This document shows, one piece after another, positions 1 to 11,530 of a stretch of DNA of 64,000 nucleotides. Position 1 is the first letter of the stretch; each line of letters begins with the position of its first letter. The notes under the pieces are model-generated. The model saw only the letters and a program-made list of their open reading frames with translations, was not told the DNA's origin and searched no databases. This DNA comes from Blasia pusilla (taxonomy: Eukaryota > Marchantiophyta > Marchantiopsida > Blasiales). The DNA lies in the NCBI GenBank assembly GCA_050084515.1, contig CM114273.1, positions 12,400,001 through 12,464,000 on the forward strand. Direction: 5' to 3'. The position numbers and the translations under genes are program-made.

Positions 1-99
1 CTAAAGGTGGCTCTGCTATCGTCCGACAATCTCGCAGGCGAGGGTGTGACCTTTACCTCTGGGTGAGACTCTCCACAGTGACGCGTTTGTCCAGATCCA

Positions 100-270
100 A
101 TGTCGGACTCTGTTACATGCGAGGAACAGCAGATAGAGAGGCATGATCCGCGGGTCAAATCATGGAGAGTCAAGGAAGTGCTTGTTACGCTGAAGAGGTC
201 TGAAGGGAAGGGGTTACTTGACCTTCCATCGCAAGAACTGCAATTAGTGGACAGATGGTGGCCATATTAA
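100..270 (+). CDS. Short unrecognised open frame (possible gene remnant)
   Basis: An ATG-initiated frame of 56 codons runs to a TAA. The composition looks protein-like: it is charged, with a tail reading DLPSQELQLVDRWWPY. I do not recognise a family. The frame is closed just upstream by a TGA at 79-81, so it is either a very small gene, a terminal exon spliced from beyond the window edge, or a chance frame. It lies in the GC-rich block at the left edge, on the strand opposite the membrane-protein gene at 1.3-1.7 kb. Low confidence. Confidence 0.2.
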   Translation: MSDSVTCEEQQIERHDPRVKSWRVKEVLVTLKRSEGKGLLDLPSQELQLVDRWWPY

Positions 271-838
271 CTCGAACTTAATCATGCACCATTTTCTATG
301 GCGGAAGCAATAAAGACTATCATGCCACGATCTGATAGCCCACCAGTCGCCATCGAAGCACGAAGAATTACGTTGAGTCAGTGACAACCAACAGATGAAA
401 CAGATTTGATCACGACATTTCTGACCGTAGCGCTTCGTTCAATCTAACTATCGTTACATGAGTGTCAAGTACAATTTACAGAAATCAAGAACAGCCGATA
501 ATATTTACATGAAGTACAAACGACTACCGTACTTCAGTAACATGTTGCAATGTTAAAACACCTGTTCACATCCGCATGTACCGTCATCGCAATCGGGTAG
601 GCGTTGAATATCCAGAACCAACTTCTGACGCATCCGAGCATTTTTTGTGTCTTGAAACCAGCCTGGGACACACTGAGAATTCGCAGGTATAAGGTCACAC
701 GTCTGCAAATTCTACTAGCGAAATCCACCCTTCGACTGAAGACCTCGCTAACTGTATCTTCAGCTGCATTGAATGAGAGCCTAATGAAATAGGCAATGCT
801 CTAAGGACAGCTACGAAGTCACGCTGTAAAAGACGTGA

Positions 839-1171
839 TGTACCTCGCCAGCGTTCCCACAAGCCGGTTTCTCTGTTCCCAAGAGAGAAACAGATTTAAA
901 AACTGAAGAAATCCGAAGGCGTGTAGAGGAAGAAACATCTAAGCTGCTAACCAGGTGCTACAAGAGACCAAGAAAAGAACGCGATGGGCCGTGGCACGGA
1001 ACGAAGCCGATGAGCTTATGCAACTATCATCACGAAGGATTCGAGGTTGGATCTTCCGACATTCTGAGGCTCGGTCCTAGGTATGATCCACTGCTATCCC
1101 TGCCGGCTGATGAAGGCCAAAGAAACAAGAATAAAGAAAGTGATCCAGCTGTTCACAAAGCAAGTAGCTGA
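839..1171 (+). other. Exon-like open frame, 110 codons, no known family
   Basis: One frame stays open from the stop at 836-838 to a TGA at 1169-1171 without an early ATG, so it looks more like a terminal exon than a whole gene. The translation is strongly charged: a basic/acidic stretch (EEIRRRVEEETSKLL), then a Trp/His/Cys-containing segment (around DGPWHGTKPMSLCNYHHE) and a polar tail. I know no family with this pattern. It could be the last exon of a plus-strand gene entering from the left, or a gene fragment. The 271-838 interval between this frame and the one at 100-270 shows nothing I can name. Confidence 0.3.
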
Positions 1172-1336
1172 ATTCGCCTCTATCCAAATGTACAAGATCA
1201 GCTGCCAAGTGCTAGAATTGGTCCGCTGCTCAATCAGGCGTCGGGCCACTGCGCTTCTCAAAGGAAAAGCAACACGAAATAAGCGCTCATGGTGAGGCCT
1301 GACGTATCCACCGACATGTTACACCAGAAGAGACCT

Positions 1337-1669
1337 TCAGTAGCGCCACGGCAGCAACAACAACATGAGGAGCATGAGACCGAGCAACCCCCAGCTTGGA
1401 CCTTCCCCGTATCCGGTTGAAGGTTGATATCTGTAAACCACCCGCTTCGATTGCGCTTGTGAGTAGGAAGAATCAGAAGCCGTCGCGAAGATCGCCACAA
1501 CAATCACAACGGGAATCAACCACAGGAGTGCCAACATCTGCTGCGCAGCTTCCAGAAACCTCGGCAATACTTCAAACGTGAGTGGAGTGAACACCACGAA
1601 CACAACAGCTAACAGCACTCCGAGAGGCAGCAGCGGCGAAGGGTCCATTCCTTGAGTGTACCGCGCCAT
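1337..1669 (-). CDS. Small integral membrane protein, 110 aa, function unknown
   Basis: This is an uninterrupted frame on the minus strand. The first true ATG is at 1669-1667; seven further codons upstream are open but start only at a TTG, so the ATG is preferred. The protein opens MARYTQGMDPSPLLPL. Hydrophobic segments lie at about residues 11-31 and 45-63, then a polar Ser/Gln/Tyr linker (64-92), then a Leu/Met-rich segment (93-107) ending in PWRY. This suggests two or three membrane passes. The short hydrophilic head followed by DPSPLLPL and a TPLTFE...PRFLEAAQQ loop reminds me of small uncharacterised land-plant membrane proteins, but I cannot name a family or reaction. The gene appears intronless in its coding part. 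The GC-rich 1670-2430 stretch behind its start probably contains its promoter and 5' leader. Coding status is fairly convincing; function is unknown. Confidence 0.6.
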   Translation of the reverse strand: MARYTQGMDPSPLLPLGVLLAVVFVVFTPLTFEVLPRFLEAAQQMLALLWLIPVVIVVAIFATASDSSYSQAQSKRVVYRYQPSTGYGEGPSWGLLGLMLLMLLLLPWRY

Positions 1670-2450
1670 GATCCCAGATTTCCCCCGCAAACCTACGAGC
1701 CGCTCAAGCGCATCGACAGGGAGCCCTCACTGCTATACACACAGCGCGGCAGTGCAAACCGAGAGAGACCTGAAGCAATCGCACACTGGAACTGGGGTGC
1801 AGAAGCTCGACAGGCTAAAGCTAAGCCCACAGGATCGCTAGTGTAGACAGTCCAGCGGCACGCAGGAAACGGGTGCGTAGGAGCTTGACAGGGGGGATGG
1901 CTCGATCGTAAATGCTCGTGATCTCGCGAATCCGCAGCCTTTGTAGAGAGAGAGAGAGGGCGACACTGCGACAGAGTCCCTCGGCGCAGGTCGCACACAG
2001 AGACGCCGGCGACTTTCCTCAGCTCCGGTTGATTCGGTCGCCGGTCAGACCGTAGCAACGCCGAACCTTACGGAGGACAGGATTGATCCGGTCGACCGGG
2101 GGCGGGTTACGACATTCCCATCAAGAGCCACCGGCGGCCCCACCCCGATCCCTTACGCTCAACACAAGCAAGGCCGCCCAAAGCAGGAAGACGGTTGATA
2201 CGAAAGGCGGCTCCCGTCCAGAGCAGAGCGCCCGCGCGCAGTTACCTTTTCCCGCGACAGAAAAGCGATCCGTACTGAGCTCCAGTAACGGACAGCCAAC
2301 TGAAAGAAACCGAGCGATCAAGAAAGACTTCCACGACTTCCAGGCCTCGCTCCGTCCAAGTACGACGCCATCTCCGCACTCTGTACGTGGTACCTTACCA
2401 ACTATTTGGGGTTTGAGAGCGTGGGGCACTCACTTCATGGGACCAAACAG
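1670..2450. other. GC-rich stretch upstream of the membrane-protein gene
   Basis: No gene is recognised here. Several overlapping open frames exist on both strands, as expected in GC-rich DNA, and none resembles a known protein. The position directly 5' of the minus-strand membrane-protein gene suggests promoter and 5' UTR sequence. Base composition drops sharply to AT-rich near 2450. Confidence 0.4.
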
Positions 2451-3029
2451 CTTTCTTTAATTTAATTGAAGTCGGTAAATAGTTAGAAGGAGGAGGAGGA
2501 AATAAATGCAAGATGAAATACGAGGCCGGATAATACCTAAAGGATATACGGCGGGTGGAGACTAAATTTATGATGCAATACAAGTCTCTTCAGTATTAAG
2601 AGACTAGGAGTGTGCCCATCTAGGGTCACGTTATCTTGCATAGATAAGAGTGATGGAGAATTTCTTAATTGCCCACTTAGTTATCCTTAATGTACCAGTA
2701 GAAGCCATGCATGAGAGGAGAAGAAAAATTTTAATGTGTTAGACAAACAATTATGTGGTTCAATGATATAAGTAAGTTGTTTGTGAATGCAACTTTTGGA
2801 CACCTTCCCTTTCTCCTTTAAATTTTTAATAAATTAGGAATAGAGACACATGTTAGAAAACAGGGTGAGTCAATGACATGTGTCGTTATTTTGGGTGTTG
2901 TTCTTCGGGACTCGCCCCGCCCGTAATAGTATACTAGTTAGGTTTCGCAAGGGACCCTGCGATGTGCAAGCCCTCATTAGTATCTTCACTTTCTTTACCA
3001 ATTTTCAGACCATGTTAAGGTGACGAAAG

Positions 3030-3120
3030 TATTTTTGGGATAAGTTTAGTGACACGTGTCAAACATAGGACCATCTTCAGAAAACTTCATCCTCCAATTA
3101 GTTTTAATAAATTTTTATTA
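3030..3120 (+). repeat. Dispersed repeat, copy 1
   Basis: The segment with GACACGTGTCAAACA followed by CTTCATCCTCCAATTA recurs in diverged form at about 23911-24015 (GACAAGTGTCAAACAC ... TTGCATCCTCCAATTA), with the same preceding GTATTTTTG block. The second copy carries an extra insertion in the middle. Shared order and spacing argue for an old transposon or repeat family rather than chance. Confidence 0.5.
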
Positions 3121-4196
3121 AAAATCGGGTGTCTAGGGTTACAACAACCTTGTATTGCACTGTCCTTCACAGGTCCTAACTAGTATTAGGTCGGTTGCTT
3201 AATAAACTATGGTTTCCCATAGGTTATAGGGCAACCATCCTAATAACCTATAGGGTATTGTGTCACAACTACAATTGGAGTAATGTGCAAACTTATGTCC
3301 AAAATTATTGGATAAAGAAAGGGGGAGCGTCCTCACACTCTTCAATTGGAGGGAACTTCTTCAAATGATTCTCTTTTGGTTAAAAACTTGTCGATTGTGT
3401 ATCACTTGGGAGTGACTCCAATCTTGGCGTACCCATAGAAAAGCTTCCTTAATGATGGGAAATTAGTTCATTTCCACCCTTTTAGAAGTTTCTTATTTTT
3501 GCCATTTTTATTTGAGAATAAAAAAATTTTGCCACCAAATTTTTATTTTAGTCGTGCTGCATGTTATTTTGATATATATGTGGGAATCTGGGATATATCT
3601 AGGAATTAGGATCAAAAAGATGTATTTTTTATAAGATATGGTAGTTTGGTGGTGATCCATTCGTGATTGGGAGTCAAAGATCTCACATGTAGAATAATAT
3701 GGGCACACATGGTAGCACAAAGAAGATTATTACTATAAGTAGTGACACTAGGGAAAAAATCCCAATTTATAATCGTCTACAACAAATATTTTTTCATCCC
3801 TGCCCTCAAGATCTCTGAGGAAATGGGTGGAAAGTTTGAGATTTCTCCCCAAATGAGTTTCACTCCTTCATTTGGAAAAGGATTACTATCTAAGATTGCC
3901 TCATCATTCAATGATTACCATGTATGGATTATGCTTGAGCATGCCGTAGCAAATAGAGCTTTAAGGCATATTCATATTTATCACGACATTTGTATTGGAA
4001 TAAGTAGATAGTAGGCCTTGGTAGAGAGGCTATATATAATTTTGTGGCTTCTTTAGTGATATTGTAGATAAATATGTAATAGCTTGTGTGTAATGAATCA
4101 TATTAGTGTATATTTATGTGTATGTAATATTAATATATGTTGTGTAGCAATGCGTATACTCACAACAGTATATGAGAGATGGTATTGCATGTCACT

Positions 4197-4262
4197 TCTC
4201 AATTAGCCGACTGGTAGAGTTCTACCATGTCCACGACGTAGAAAGTCGGTGGGCTATTGAGA
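4197..4262. repeat. Branched inverted repeat
   Basis: The outer arms at 4197-4212 and 4244-4262 pair with small bulges: TCTCAAT, TAGCC and GACT face AGTCGG, GGGCTA and TTGAGA. They enclose an inner hairpin, GGTAGA-GT-TCTACC (4213-4226), and a single-stranded stretch. The layout vaguely recalls a tRNA cloverleaf, but no T-loop or acceptor features are present. It could be the end of a small transposon or a structured transcript. Confidence 0.45.
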
Positions 4263-7200
4263 TATAACTTTGTCTTGAAGTGTCAAATAAGGTTAACGAC
4301 AGCTCTATTGCATCGGGATTTTCATTTACAATAATTCACCTTATTCGATATTTTGGGTTGATGACTTGTTTATTGAGTCAATAGTCACCTGAGAACCTCT
4401 ATGTGCAGGTTATCAATTTAGGGTTATTATGGGGGGAAGCTCTCTTTTGGCTCTTCCCAACAATATAAAGGTGAGGGAGAAAGCTTTCACAACCCATCTT
4501 TCTCACCTTAAGCTTTTGAAGTATTAGGGTTCTTAGGGTTTGCTAGGAGCTGTGGTATTAGAATTTGAATTCCCTCATGGTAGAGGTTGGATGTGGCTTG
4601 ATATGCGGATGTAGATTCAAAGTGGATTTGGCCGAGTATGTCGCTTTTACCTTCATCTTTCTTGTCTTGGTGTACATGCATGAATCTATTTTTTATGTGT
4701 GCAAATCTATCCATGTATTAGGAAGATTGGTGATGCTTGGTGTGTCGACGTGATCTTTGGGTTCAATTGAGATTTTGAGGAATAAAAAATAAGAAACAAA
4801 TCACTTAATGAAAATTCTTTATCATATCAAATCATAATAACACGACATGACTAATACATGCACTTGATTTGTCAAGATTATTTTAAAACATGAAAAAGAA
4901 ATATAGGAATTTTATTTCATTGTAAGCTACTTCAAGTCAAGATACATATGAATTATATTCAATTGCAAAATATCAAAGCAAGACTAATCTTATCTTAAGG
5001 ATGTAAAAAAATTTTGATATCTCTATTTCTTTTAAAGATAATAAGAGGGGTAGAGAAGATAGGTGATAGTGGAAGAAAAAAAATCAAGAGGAAAACCATA
5101 CCAAATATTTTGGTAGTGAATCGCAAGTGAAAGTAGCTCCGATTGCGGATGGGAGTAAGAAGTAGCTCATTGATCTTACCTTGGAAAAGAAATCTTCCAC
5201 TAGTCATTTCCTTATTAAGTAACTATTTTCCGACTCCCCACCGTCCAATGCACTGCCTTCCTCTCAAATGCATGCATGCAATGTTGACTAGTGACTTTGT
5301 TTTGCCTCTCCAACATATCACTCATCACCCTAGAGCTCCTTTACGAAGACCACGATCTTCCACCTCCACCATGTGGTTTACGACATAACCTTGTGTCATT
5401 GCAATGGATATATGAGGTAGTTTTTTTATTGGCTTAATCATGAATGTCTATTAAAGAAGATTTTTTTCCTATCCTTAATTAGTTACATGCATGTCTTATA
5501 CAAGGAGAACCGTGAAATTTGCAGATAAGAAGAAATTTTGATAGTTTATTTATGATAATTCTAATTTTTAACCTTAAGTACACTATTAATGGCTTCAAGA
5601 ATCCATGTATTTTTAATTATATCTTCAATAGTAATTAGAATTTTATTCTCTATCAAAATTACCACTAAGATTTTTTTAACCACTAGAGGGTAAAAGTCAA
5701 TTATTTTTACAACTTAGAAGTGTTACAAAAATTTATTGGGATAATTTGTTTATACATCTGTTGGGCCATTGAACCTAAAATATTTTGAAATCGAAAAAGT
5801 TGAGGACATCCATTTTATTATAATGGATATCATGAGAGAACAACCAAAGTCAACCCATGAGGAAAAGGAGGGAAGAAATGCAAAAAGGAAATGGATTTGG
5901 TCAATTGTTGTACTTAAAATAAAGGAAAATATCCTCCATAAAATCCAATTGATCTCTAGATCTATAGACGTGATGGAGATTTGAAGGGGCAAAAGATCAA
6001 TCTCTTAGAAAGGATGAAATTGTGAGTCCAAGATCAAACAACACAAATTAAAATTAAAATAAATCCAAATTTTGAACAACCCATCAATCATAAAATGTGC
6101 ATTATTATTTCTACTAGGGATCCAAGAATGTAGAATGCTCTATGAATGAATGCCATGTACCAATGAATTCAGTTTATCGAATTTTGGAATAAACTTTTCT
6201 TATTAATTTTTAATATTTTTCTCTCTATACTTTCAAGATTATTTCATTAATGTGAAACTATGAGTCCTAAATGGAGGTGAGGCTCTCTTGTCAATCCATC
6301 TCCTAATATGTCACTTAAAGTGTACCATGTGAGATTTGTAGAACTTTCAAAAATATATGTGGAGATGTGCCACTCCATCTACAATCCCCTATCATTTCAC
6401 TCAAAGTCACTTTATTGTGACTTTGATCCTTGTAGCCAAAGTTCCAAATTAGTTGAAACGTTTTTCTGAAAAAAAAATTTGGCCAAGGAATTACGAGGTC
6501 CATTAAGATAATATTATATGTTCTCACACAATCCTAACATGTTCAAGATATATTTATCTTAATAATTTAAATGCAAAAAAAATACATTAAATGGTATAAA
6601 TTATTTTAAAACGTGTAGTCTTACTCAAATTTCAATCATTTTTCACAACATAGTGATCCAATCAATTAGGGACAAATAAATTAGGGATCTACATGATAAG
6701 AGTATATCATGTAGTATCCCTTTCGGCAAGACTAACGGAAAGTGAAATGAAAAGGGAGTAGTTGTAAGACACGTGAGGAAAGATTCTAACAAAGAGCATT
6801 TTTAATCTTGTCACGTACTAACATAGTCATCCAAAAAAGATAAAGCTCAAGCAAGGAGCGGAGACCACCTCCTATTCTTTGACATAAGTGAAGGGCCATA
6901 TCATGATACCATAATCTCACTATTGAATTTGTTTATTTAGAGAGGAGCAATGTGAGGAAAAAAACTTCATGCACCATAGAGCCATAGTCGACTCATTAGG
7001 TATGGGCTATGAAGCACAAGTGGCAAGCGTAATGATGGTGGTACACTAGAGTTTCACAAATTATTGAGTAGGAATCTATAATAAGGAAAGTCAAAGTTTG
7101 GACACATCTTTGTATAGTGACTCATTCATATATTGCAAATAGTAATATTTATTCACTTTTGGGAACAAAAGTGGAAGAAATAACATCAAAATTGGATTCT

Positions 7201-9282
7201 TATAAAATGATTATCTCAACTAGCTACAAGGAATAACTTTCCTTGCTCTGTCTATTACACCCAATCTAAAATTTTATCATTGATCATGTTAAGTCCCTAC
7301 ATATCATGTCTTTTTTGTGTTATTCCACTCCCTTTCTTCTTTATTTGTATCTTAAAATATGATGGACCCATACTAGTTTCTTATATTTTATCCACAAATT
7401 GATCTGATTCTTTGCAAATAGGGAATAAAATGTAAATAGGAGGATAGTTGAAAAAAATGATTCAAAAGGATCTCACGTATTTGTGCACTTCCACATAAAT
7501 GAAGCAGGAATTTGAAGAGGTACCAATTTCTTATCGGTTTTATACCCCTTAGATATTTGAGATCCTTATATCATAAAGGTCTTTGACACTCCCTACTATA
7601 TACGGAAAATTATAGCATGGGAGTTTATGAAAAAAATCCTTTCTCAAGAGAGAAAGCTACATTGTTTCATGCATATCAAAAATTAAAGCTAGGTTGTGTC
7701 AACACACTTTTTTCCAAGATCCGAATAATTCTTGTCCTTTTTCCTTCCAAAATTTTTCCATATCTATCTTTCCCTCCTTGATTATTTTTCCTTTGTAAGG
7801 ATAAGTCCTCTGATTATATCATAAGTGTCAATTTTGTATTCTTTTGATCGGAGGAACCTTTGTCTAATTCCATTTTCTCCTACTTGGTTGGATGGTGAGC
7901 CATTTTGGAATAATTTAAGCAAATAGTCACAAGGCTAAAATTATGATTTAACCAAAATTAATCTTGCTTAAGAATATTTTAAGCTAAAACAGATATATGT
8001 GGATCCACGTGCAAGTAATGTAGAAGGGCGGAATTGAGGGATAGTGAGAAATTGAAAAATCCAAATGGGAGGAAAAACACCTTCCCTCGTTGCATTATGG
8101 GTATCAAGTTGTTAATAACCCCAAGTTTTGGATTTTGTCTTCTTCTGTATGGTTATGCCTCATTAGCATGGCTTGTATTTACCAATATGGATCCACCTCG
8201 TGTTGACTTCTATAAAATTAAAAAACTCTTTTCAACATTCATGCATTTTCCCATATGCATATGCGCTTAGATTTCCCAATTTTATCAAGATGGACATACT
8301 TCTATCAATTTGTAGGAAGGTATGAGTAGAAAATTTAAAACTTGGTGTGATTTCTCTATAATCTCCTAGCTATATCCGAGGCTACATCTTCCAAAGCACT
8401 ATCCTTATCTTTGGAATGGTTGAATCATAGCTTGTCATTGTGCTCAGCTTTGGATTTTTGTTATATATACTAGCTTTACACCCATTTTTTTAATCCATTT
8501 TTCGGTTTGGCCTATAAACGTATACCAATGATCTAAAAAAATAGAATCATCACACATCTCAAAAATTTGTTGAATTATCGCAAAATTTATTTTAATTCTT
8601 GAACTAAATCACAACCCATAACCATCATTGGGGATCTTGCGATCTTTGAAAGTCATAAACTATACAATCAATGGCTCTGGTCAGTTTCAAATAGTAATAT
8701 CTATGACCATGCCTCTCCTTGTGATGGGCCTTCAAACCAAGGTGTGTCAAATTGTGGATATCAAGAAGTGTCTTTTGTATCTATATCTTAACTAGCCCAT
8801 TTTCCAAAATACTATGGATACATAGAATATCCTAGTAATAAATTTTTGAGTATACAAATGGATTGATTTGGTTAACTCTACTATTATCCCACGAGTCTTT
8901 TGTAGGAGTTGTCATAACTTGGAGGTTTGCATGGGAATATCCTCATACTAAACACATTCCTATTGATTCTAAACATTTCTTAGTACTATTTGATTACCAT
9001 GATAATTTCAAATTTTCTGAACATGGTGTATCATAGCCAACAAGTTCACACAATTGATTAAATTAACTTGCAATTGTTCAAATTCATTTAGCTTTTGTTG
9101 GGTAGCTTTTTGAACGTACATTTATTCCATGGATGAAACTTAGATCAAGCCACAATTCATTATGTCCAATAGGCTCTAGAAATATTGTATGACTTTCATC
9201 ATCCATAATTCGGTTCCATTTGTTACTTGGTATTTTTTGCAAAGATCAACTCTTTTTCCTATTGCACCTTGAGCATCATATT

Positions 9283-9336
9283 TTTTTAAGGCTCCTAAGA
9301 TGTTGACATGTGTCAACAACTTACGAGCCTTAAAAA
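9283..9336. repeat. 54-bp near-perfect palindrome
   Basis: The arms 9283-9308 and 9311-9336 are 26 bp each and complementary except at two positions, with a 2-nt centre. The middle reads GTTGACATGTGTCAAC. A (GA)n microsatellite begins about 50 bp downstream. Possible origins are a fold-back element or a small MITE remnant. Confidence 0.75.
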
Positions 9337-9381
9337 GATGGGTGTCAACACCAAGATGAGGGCTTATGTAACCCCATCCTT

Positions 9382-9384
<3 letters not shown>

Positions 9385-9431
<47 letters not shown>
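9385..9431 (+). repeat. (GA)n microsatellite
   Basis: An uninterrupted GA dinucleotide tract of about 47 bp. Confidence 0.95.
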
Positions 9432-9433
<2 letters not shown>

Positions 9434-10377
9434 TCTCTCTTAACTAAAGTGCCCTTAAGATAGGCATATAAGGTAAATGATCCAAATATTTGCTTGACAA
9501 GACCCATAAAATATTTTTTCTTGCTAAGACACATATAGAAAAAATCCTTCCAAATGTTAGCAATTGGTATTGTTGTAATCTACTTTATGGAACAAGATGA
9601 TATCTTTATACAATTTTCCCCATCTTCTTTGAATTATAATTATTAGTGGTAGTTTCTTCATGAATTATTAAACAAGGATCCTTACTAGTTCACATTTACT
9701 TTTAATCCTGTTTAGAATATAATTTATCATACATAATGCTAAGTTTTTTGTAAATAAAATAAACTCAATATTATCATGTTTTATCTAGCTTTATTTTCTT
9801 AAGTTAGAATCAAGTATTCCATCCTCTCTTTAAAACTTGCAAGTTCTTAACGTTTCCCATCATAAAACCTTACATCATTTATCAAAACTGAAATTACTAC
9901 ATAAAAATAACATCCGTATAAAAAAAATTAAAATTTTAAGTGTGAACCAAATAGAAAATGTGCACTTGTACATCATTTGGAAGTGTTGAATTCCTTGATC
10001 AACCCTATCAAGAAAATACATTTTTTTGAATAACTAACTCACCACTCATCCTCTAGAGGGAGCCCATCATCTAAATTCAAGAAGCTAGAAAAAAGTTTAA
10101 GCACATGTAGATTTTCTAAGGACTAATGAATGCATGTGATTTTGAGAAAATAAATTAAATAATTAATTTTGAGTAGTATGAATGAATTTTTTACCTTTAC
10201 AAACTAAAAGATAGTTGTGATTCTAATAAATGATGGCGATTTGGAACACAAACCAAGTTGAGATAAGAGGGAAATGTAAGGTGCTCATAAAGTAATAAAT
10301 AACTAGATACTCATATTTTATACTGAAATGATTATTTATTACTAATCATAGAAAAGTTTGCCTCCACCCGTGCAAGA
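9432..10377. other. AT-rich stretch without recognisable features
   Basis: I see no gene, RNA or repeat here beyond simple AT-rich composition. Confidence 0.5.
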
Positions 10378-10690
10378 TTGCATATGGATAAAGTCCATAT
10401 TTGCGGACATGTGCATATCCGTGGACTTATGTCTATCTTATGGAAGGACTTGTCCACATGGGTCTCATCTTCCCATTCTTTATCATTCCCCCCATTTGCC
10501 TATATGTTCCATACTTTCCCGTTTCTTCCTCCCTCCACCCCCACTTCCTTCCCCCTTATTGCCCCACTTGCCCTTGGAATCCATGTATGTAGACATGTCC
10601 AAACTTGTCCGTCCATGTGCATACTAGGGACGGACTTGTCTACTTTTTATGTAACCATGCACATATGGGGCTCGCTTATGGCAAACTTAG
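10378..10690 (+). repeat. Dispersed ~310-bp repeat family, copy A
   Basis: This segment matches 31735-32040 along its whole length with substitutions and small indels. Both copies open with TCCGTGGACTTATGTCT and TATGGAAGGACTTGTCCA, pass through a pyrimidine-rich middle (runs of CCCCATT, TCCTCC, TTGCCCCACTTGCC), and close with a second cluster of GGACxxGTCC-type motifs. The open frames here are a by-product of the pyrimidine-rich strand. No transposase is encoded, so this is probably a non-autonomous element. Confidence 0.65.
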
Positions 10691-10892
10691 ATGTACCAGT
10701 AAGTAGAAGATTCAGTAGGTCGGGAAACAACCTTTGCGACCTTGTGGCTGATCCAATGGCTCCGGACACTCTTGATATTGCAACGTGAAGCGTTGTCATC
10801 ACGCGCTTGAAAGTTAGCTCCCTCCCATTCTCCGTCCGCCACGGGAGTCTTCCATTCGTTTGATCATTCGACATACATATGCGTAGGTACAG

Positions 10893-11232
10893 AAAGAGAG
10901 ACTATAGCGGTGCACTTACAGTGCCCCAAAGGCCCCTCTCATAGCCAATTTTTTGGAGAGTAGAGAAGAGACCGGTTAAGTTTATTCATTGTATCCCATA
11001 TATTTAATTTTACAAACTCAAAATTAAATTAGTCAAACCAAAACCCTCTCATTTTTTAGAGGGCCTTGAGAGCCCCTTTTATAGGAGTAGAAAAATAAGG
11101 GAAGACTTACCACACCTACTAGAAGACATTGTGAATGGTGAGTGAGTGGAGTCCACTTGGATTTGTTATATGAAAATAACTAAAATAGTAAGTGGTTGTA
11201 GAGGCCCTAAAGATGAGTACAACATAGGGATT
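10893..11232 (+). repeat. Tandem ~300-340-bp repeat, unit 1
   Basis: The unit starts GAGAGACTATAG, contains GCCCCAAAGGCC, TTTATTCAT and TTGAGAGCCCCTTTTATAGG, and ends AGTGGAGTCCAC ... TAGAGGCC. The next unit follows directly with the same landmarks in the same order, clearly diverged. It is non-coding. Confidence 0.65.
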
Positions 11233-11233
11233 A

Positions 11234-11530
11234 AAGAGAGACTATAGTGCGCTCACTATTGCCCCAAAGGCCTCGCCCATTACAAAAAAATTTGTGGAGT
11301 GGAGAAGAGATAGGTTATGTTTATTCATGGCATCGCATGCATGTAATTTTATTGATTTAAAAGTAAATTAATCAAATCATCATGTGGATTTGAGAGCCCC
11401 TTTCATAGGGGACTAACTATCACAAGTAAGAGAAGAGATGATGAATGGAGAATCGTGAGCGGAGTCCACATGGATAGGTTGTATGAAGAGGACCGAAAAC
11501 AACACTTGCTTCTAGAGGCCAACAATTTTT
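11234..11530 (+). repeat. Tandem ~300-340-bp repeat, unit 2
   Basis: This repeats the landmarks of the preceding unit (GAGAGACTATAG, GCCCCAAAGGCC, TTGAGAGCCCCTTTCATAGG, GCGGAGTCCAC, TAGAGGCC). Unit 2 carries deletions relative to unit 1. The 3' half of the same family is seen again at about 15955-16200. Confidence 0.65.

Larger units (their letters stand above)
2451..9282. other. AT-rich gene-poor tract
   Basis: No credible coding sequence, tRNA or rRNA is seen on either strand. Open frames of 60-90 codons occur but lack family resemblance and mostly begin at non-ATG codons. The tract contains one copy of a dispersed repeat (about 3030-3120, related to 23911-24015) and a complex hairpin at 4197-4262. 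The rest looks like decayed intergenic DNA. Confidence 0.5.

Noticed and set aside
4201-4262. Possible tRNA gene
   Set aside because: There is a stem-rich fold and a TGGTAGAG-like block, but no GTTCGA-type T-loop, no proper anticodon arm and no matching 7-bp acceptor stem.
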